Origin: Chitinophagales bacterium
GTDB lineage: Bacteria > Bacteroidota > Bacteroidia > Chitinophagales > Saprospiraceae
Direction: 5' to 3'
NCBI GenBank assembly: GCA_013299105.1
Contig: JAAFJY010000010.1
Coordinates: 124,001-188,000 of the forward strand
DNA length: 64,000 nt
Part shown: positions 61,437-64,000 of the stretch, piece after piece
Numbering within the stretch: position 1 is the stretch's first letter
Layout: every line of letters begins with the position of its first letter
Translations under genes and position numbers: made by a program
Notes under the pieces: model-generated
What the model was told of the DNA's origin: nothing
The model's database searches: none
What the model saw: only the letters and a program-made list of their open reading frames with translations

Positions 61437-63755
61437 ATGGCCAAACGCATTAGCGCCGATATGCTCCAACCCACGGGCAGCGGCAACATTGTGGACGAAC
61501 TACTGGACCTCAAGGTTCAGGAACTGGAGGGCATCCTCGGCAGTGACGCTGCGCAGGGGATGGGCAACCAGGTTTTGGCCTTATTTGTGCACAATGGTGC
61601 CCGTTTGCAACTGACGGAAGACCAAATTGCCACCGAACTCTTCAACAAGCGCCAAATTCGCCGGGCTACCGTGGAGCAAATGCTGCGCAGCATGGAAGAG
61701 GCACAACTTTTGGGCAAAACCAGTAGCGGTCGTTACGAACTGAGTAACAATACCCTGGCCCAGCGTGCTTTTCAGAAAGTAGAAGCCGAAAACCGCGTTT
61801 TGCGTAGCATGAGGTCTACCTTGCGCGATCGGATGAGCCGCAACGAAATGCTCGACGAGCCGTACCTGAATTACATCACGCCCTCAATCGACCGCTTAGA
61901 GTTGAATGAAGAGGAGATGAGTTTTGTGCAGGAGTCAAAGGACCAGATCCGACGTGCTAAAAATCGCCGTTCTTTGCTCTTTACGCTGGCTTTTTTGTTC
62001 TTGTTGGGGCTTTCTGCCATGACCGGATGGGCCTCCTGGCACAGCATGAAAGCCAACAAAGAGCTGGAAGTGAGAAACAAAGAACTAGAAGTCTCTAGAA
62101 AAGAAGCCATCGCCAGCAAACACGAAGCAGATAGTTTGGCTAGTGTAGCGTATGACAACCTCGAACTAGTGCTGGTTGAAAAAAACCGCGCCGACAGTTT
62201 GTTCAAGGTTGCCAACGACAACGCCAAATTGGCCCGCCTGGAAGCTCAACGCTCCCGCCAAAATGCAGCCCGTGCCGAAAGCGAACGCCAACGTGCTGAA
62301 AAGGAGAAAGAAAAAGCCGAGAACAATGAGAAAAAGGCTGTAAAAGCCGAAAAAGAAGCCCGCGAAGCTGCTGAAAAAGCAGCTCAATCGCAAAAAATAG
62401 CAGAATCTGCCGAAAAAGAAGCCCAGACTGCCCGCCAGCGTGCCATCAACTTCAGCAATATCGTGGTAGCCCTCAATGCTGCCTTGAAAAGCCAGGAATT
62501 GGACGAACCCCGCCTCAAGTCGCTGGTGGCCCGCCAGGCCTACAACATCATCGACGAGTCGGGCGATACCATTCTGCCCCGCCACCCCTACATTTACAAT
62601 GCTTTGTATTACGCTTGTAAAGCGCTTGACCCTGAACTGAAATTTTACCGCAAAGCCCACCAAGGTGGGGTGCGCGACATCGTTTTTGCCCCCGATGGGC
62701 GTAAGTTTTACACCAGTGGCAGCGACGGCAAAGTGGTAGAATGGAGTATTCGCCAGTGGAATGCCCTCGGTGAGCCGACCACCATGCGCAGCGTGCTGTC
62801 GGTCGAGTCCGGCGGGGTACACAATTGCGTGGCGCTTGACAGCAAGGGCAAGTACTTGCTGGTAGGAGGGGAGTTGCCTTATTTGCAGCGCTTTGACTTG
62901 AAAACCCGCACGCTTGAACGTTACCCGCTGCCCAAGGTCAAAAACCGCACCGAAGAAGTGTATGCAGTGGGTTTTGCCCCCGACGGCGAGCAAGCCCTGG
63001 CCATCAGCCGCAACAATTGGTTGTACCAGGCGGGGGATCGCATGGAAGGCCTGCGCAAGGTGCGCTCGGCGGCCAGTATTTTCTTAATGCATCAAGGTGA
63101 GCCCTTGCCTTTCAGCGTAGCCTTTAATTACGATGAACGCATCACCGAGATTGTGTTGGAAAGCCTACAAAAAGGCAAAGTCAAGCGTGAAGAGCTCGGC
63201 ACCCGCGACATCATGCGGCAAGACAACTATGGCCAAATCACTGCCTTGTCTGCCGAACAAAATATTGGCAGTGGCTATTTGGCTTTAGGCTTTCAAAACG
63301 GTCAGATCGTATTGGCTGAGTTGGACCCCGAAAAGGCGAGCATCAATGAAGACCGCCAATTGCGCCGCCTGTTCAAGCAAAACCAATCGCCGATTGTGGA
63401 CTTGAGCTTCAGCCCCAGCGGGCGCTTCTTGGCTGCGGCGAGTTTAGATGGCAAAGTAACCATTTGGGACCTGAAAATCTTTAATTCCGAGGCTGCTAGC
63501 TACCAGCCTTTGGTTCTCGACGATCACCGCTCTTGGGCTCTCTCGGTGGCCTTCAGCCCCGATGACCGCTACTTGTTGGTCGGCGATAAGCAGGGCAACG
63601 TGGCTTTTTGGAACATGGACCCCCAGGTATATGCTGCACACATTTGCAATTGGTTCGACCGCAATGCAGTGCCCAACAAGGACCGCATGGACCCCAACGA
63701 CTGGCAGCGCTTTTTTGGCAAAAACATTCCTCAACAAAACATCTGTCGGAAGTGA
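61437..63755 (+). CDS. Membrane-anchored winged-helix / coiled-coil / WD40 protein
   Basis: 772 aa. Residues ~20-150 read as the winged-helix and following helices of a STAND NTPase (NQVLALFVHNGARLQLTEDQIATELF, RRATVEQMLRSMEEAQLLGK). A single membrane helix (~179-201, LLFTLAFLFLLGLSAMTG) is preceded by RRAKNRR, so by the positive-inside rule the N-terminus is cytoplasmic and the rest is outside. A long Ala/Glu/Lys coiled coil (~205-345) then leads to WD40-type propeller blades (~405-765: GGVRDIVFAPDGRKFYTSGSD, VDLSFSPSGRFLAAASLDGKVTIWDL, ALSVAFSPDDRYLLVGDKQGNVAFWNM). It may sense a signal at the cell surface. The gene continues the architecture of the preceding NTPase after a 29-bp repeat gap, and its stop overlaps the next start by one base. 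Confidence 0.88.
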   Translation: MAKRISADMLQPTGSGNIVDELLDLKVQELEGILGSDAAQGMGNQVLALFVHNGARLQLTEDQIATELFNKRQIRRATVEQMLRSMEEAQLLGKTSSGRYELSNNTLAQRAFQKVEAENRVLRSMRSTLRDRMSRNEMLDEPYLNYITPSIDRLELNEEEMSFVQESKDQIRRAKNRRSLLFTLAFLFLLGLSAMTGWASWHSMKANKELEVRNKELEVSRKEAIASKHEADSLASVAYDNLELVLVEKNRADSLFKVANDNAKLARLEAQRSRQNAARAESERQRAEKEKEKAENNEKKAVKAEKEAREAAEKAAQSQKIAESAEKEAQTARQRAINFSNIVVALNAALKSQELDEPRLKSLVARQAYNIIDESGDTILPRHPYIYNALYYACKALDPELKFYRKAHQGGVRDIVFAPDGRKFYTSGSDGKVVEWSIRQWNALGEPTTMRSVLSVESGGVHNCVALDSKGKYLLVGGELPYLQRFDLKTRTLERYPLPKVKNRTEEVYAVGFAPDGEQALAISRNNWLYQAGDRMEGLRKVRSAASIFLMHQGEPLPFSVAFNYDERITEIVLESLQKGKVKREELGTRDIMRQDNYGQITALSAEQNIGSGYLALGFQNGQIVLAELDPEKASINEDRQLRRLFKQNQSPIVDLSFSPSGRFLAAASLDGKVTIWDLKIFNSEAASYQPLVLDDHRSWALSVAFSPDDRYLLVGDKQGNVAFWNMDPQVYAAHICNWFDRNAVPNKDRMDPNDWQRFFGKNIPQQNICRK

Positions 63756-64000
63756 TGAAAAGACTGCTGCTTTTTTGGGGGATAGTGATTTTTTGCAGCT
63801 TCGCCATAGACTTGCAAGCCCAAAACATGGACTGCACCCAACGACTGGTGATGGCTACTCAATTGTTTGAAAAGGGTAGGCTTAGTCAAACCATCGACTC
63901 TCTCCAACCCTGTCTGGTGCTCAATAATCAAGGCCGTGAAACCCGCATTTCATTGCTTGACCTGGCTATGCAGGCCTATGTTTTTCTTGATAGTTCGAGG
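63755..64000 (+). CDS. Exported protein, TPR-like, incomplete at window end
   Basis: The first 82 codons are seen. The ATG at 63755 overlaps the TGA of the WD40 gene by one base, so translation is coupled. A signal peptide (MKRLLLFWGIVIFCSFAIDLQAQ) is followed by DCTQRLVMATQLFEKGRLSQTIDSLQPCL ... ISLLDLAMQAYVFLDSS, a helical text with TPR-like pairs as found in N-terminal parts of exported Bacteroidota proteins. It should lie outside the cytoplasm, where the WD40 half of the preceding protein is predicted to be. The rest of the gene is beyond the window. Confidence 0.75.
   Translation, partial: MKRLLLFWGIVIFCSFAIDLQAQNMDCTQRLVMATQLFEKGRLSQTIDSLQPCLVLNNQGRETRISLLDLAMQAYVFLDSSR

Noticed and set aside
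61400-61445. Programmed ribosomal frameshift at the A-run between the STAND and WD40 genes
   Set aside because: The A-run lies downstream of the TAG stop of the first gene and a TGA precedes the second start, so ribosomes cannot slip from one frame into the other here.

Overview
The window looks like a chromosome segment of a Bacteroidota bacterium, most likely family Saprospiraceae (Haliscomenobacter- or Lewinella-like). Four predicted type IX secretion (T9SS) cargo proteins carry C-terminal sorting domains (three type A, one type B/CHU_C). There are SprB-type and HYR-like adhesin repeats, a Bacteroidota-type Nudix regulator, candidate promoters of the TAnnTTTG type, and A-rich start regions. 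I saw no rRNA, tRNA, CRISPR array or replication origin. Family placement is inferred from protein content only.

Layout. 0-6.3 kb: a secreted ThuA/glucose-sorbosone dehydrogenase/PKD/cytochrome c fusion, divergent from a degenerate-Nudix regulator, then repeat-rich DNA and an exported propeller-like protein. 6.5-19 kb: a 1465-aa T9SS adhesin, a Uma2 nuclease-like protein, a prohibitin, a GRP-type sugar transporter, an FGGY (gluconokinase-like) kinase and a CHU_C protein. 18.5-31.8 kb: a small exported protein followed by a 4143-aa giant adhesin whose last ~1470 residues are a full paralogue of the 1465-aa protein. 32-38.4 kb: a TolB-like propeller, a GH51 arabinofuranosidase, an EcoRV-type restriction-modification pair and an M64 peptidase. 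38.5-45.1 kb: a RelE-like/UvrD helicase/ankyrin-like protein and two secreted MORN-caspase proteins. 45.7-57.3 kb: mostly housekeeping or metabolic genes (DUF4920 lipoprotein, HD hydrolase, serine hydrolase, a frameshifted radical SAM gene, FGE-like protein, sortilin-like propeller, GMC oxidoreductase with gluconate dehydrogenase subunit 3, small outer membrane protein). 57.8-64 kb: a tight operon of CHAT protease, dual STAND NTPase, a membrane-anchored winged-helix/coiled-coil/WD40 protein, and an exported protein that runs off the window.

The most interesting system is the last operon. It looks like a caspase-fold effector with an NTPase switch, plus a transmembrane WD40 protein whose sensor half is predicted outside the cytoplasm. 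The NTPase/winged-helix architecture, usually one chain in this class, is cut into two genes at a short GTTGAAA repeat array.

The intergenic DNA is full of small dispersed repeats. These include three copies of a ~138-bp palindromic element, other MITE-like elements with inverted ends, and GTTGAAR arrays that start at or just after stop codons and recur inverted before the next gene. All function assignments come from reading motifs and layout; no database search was run.
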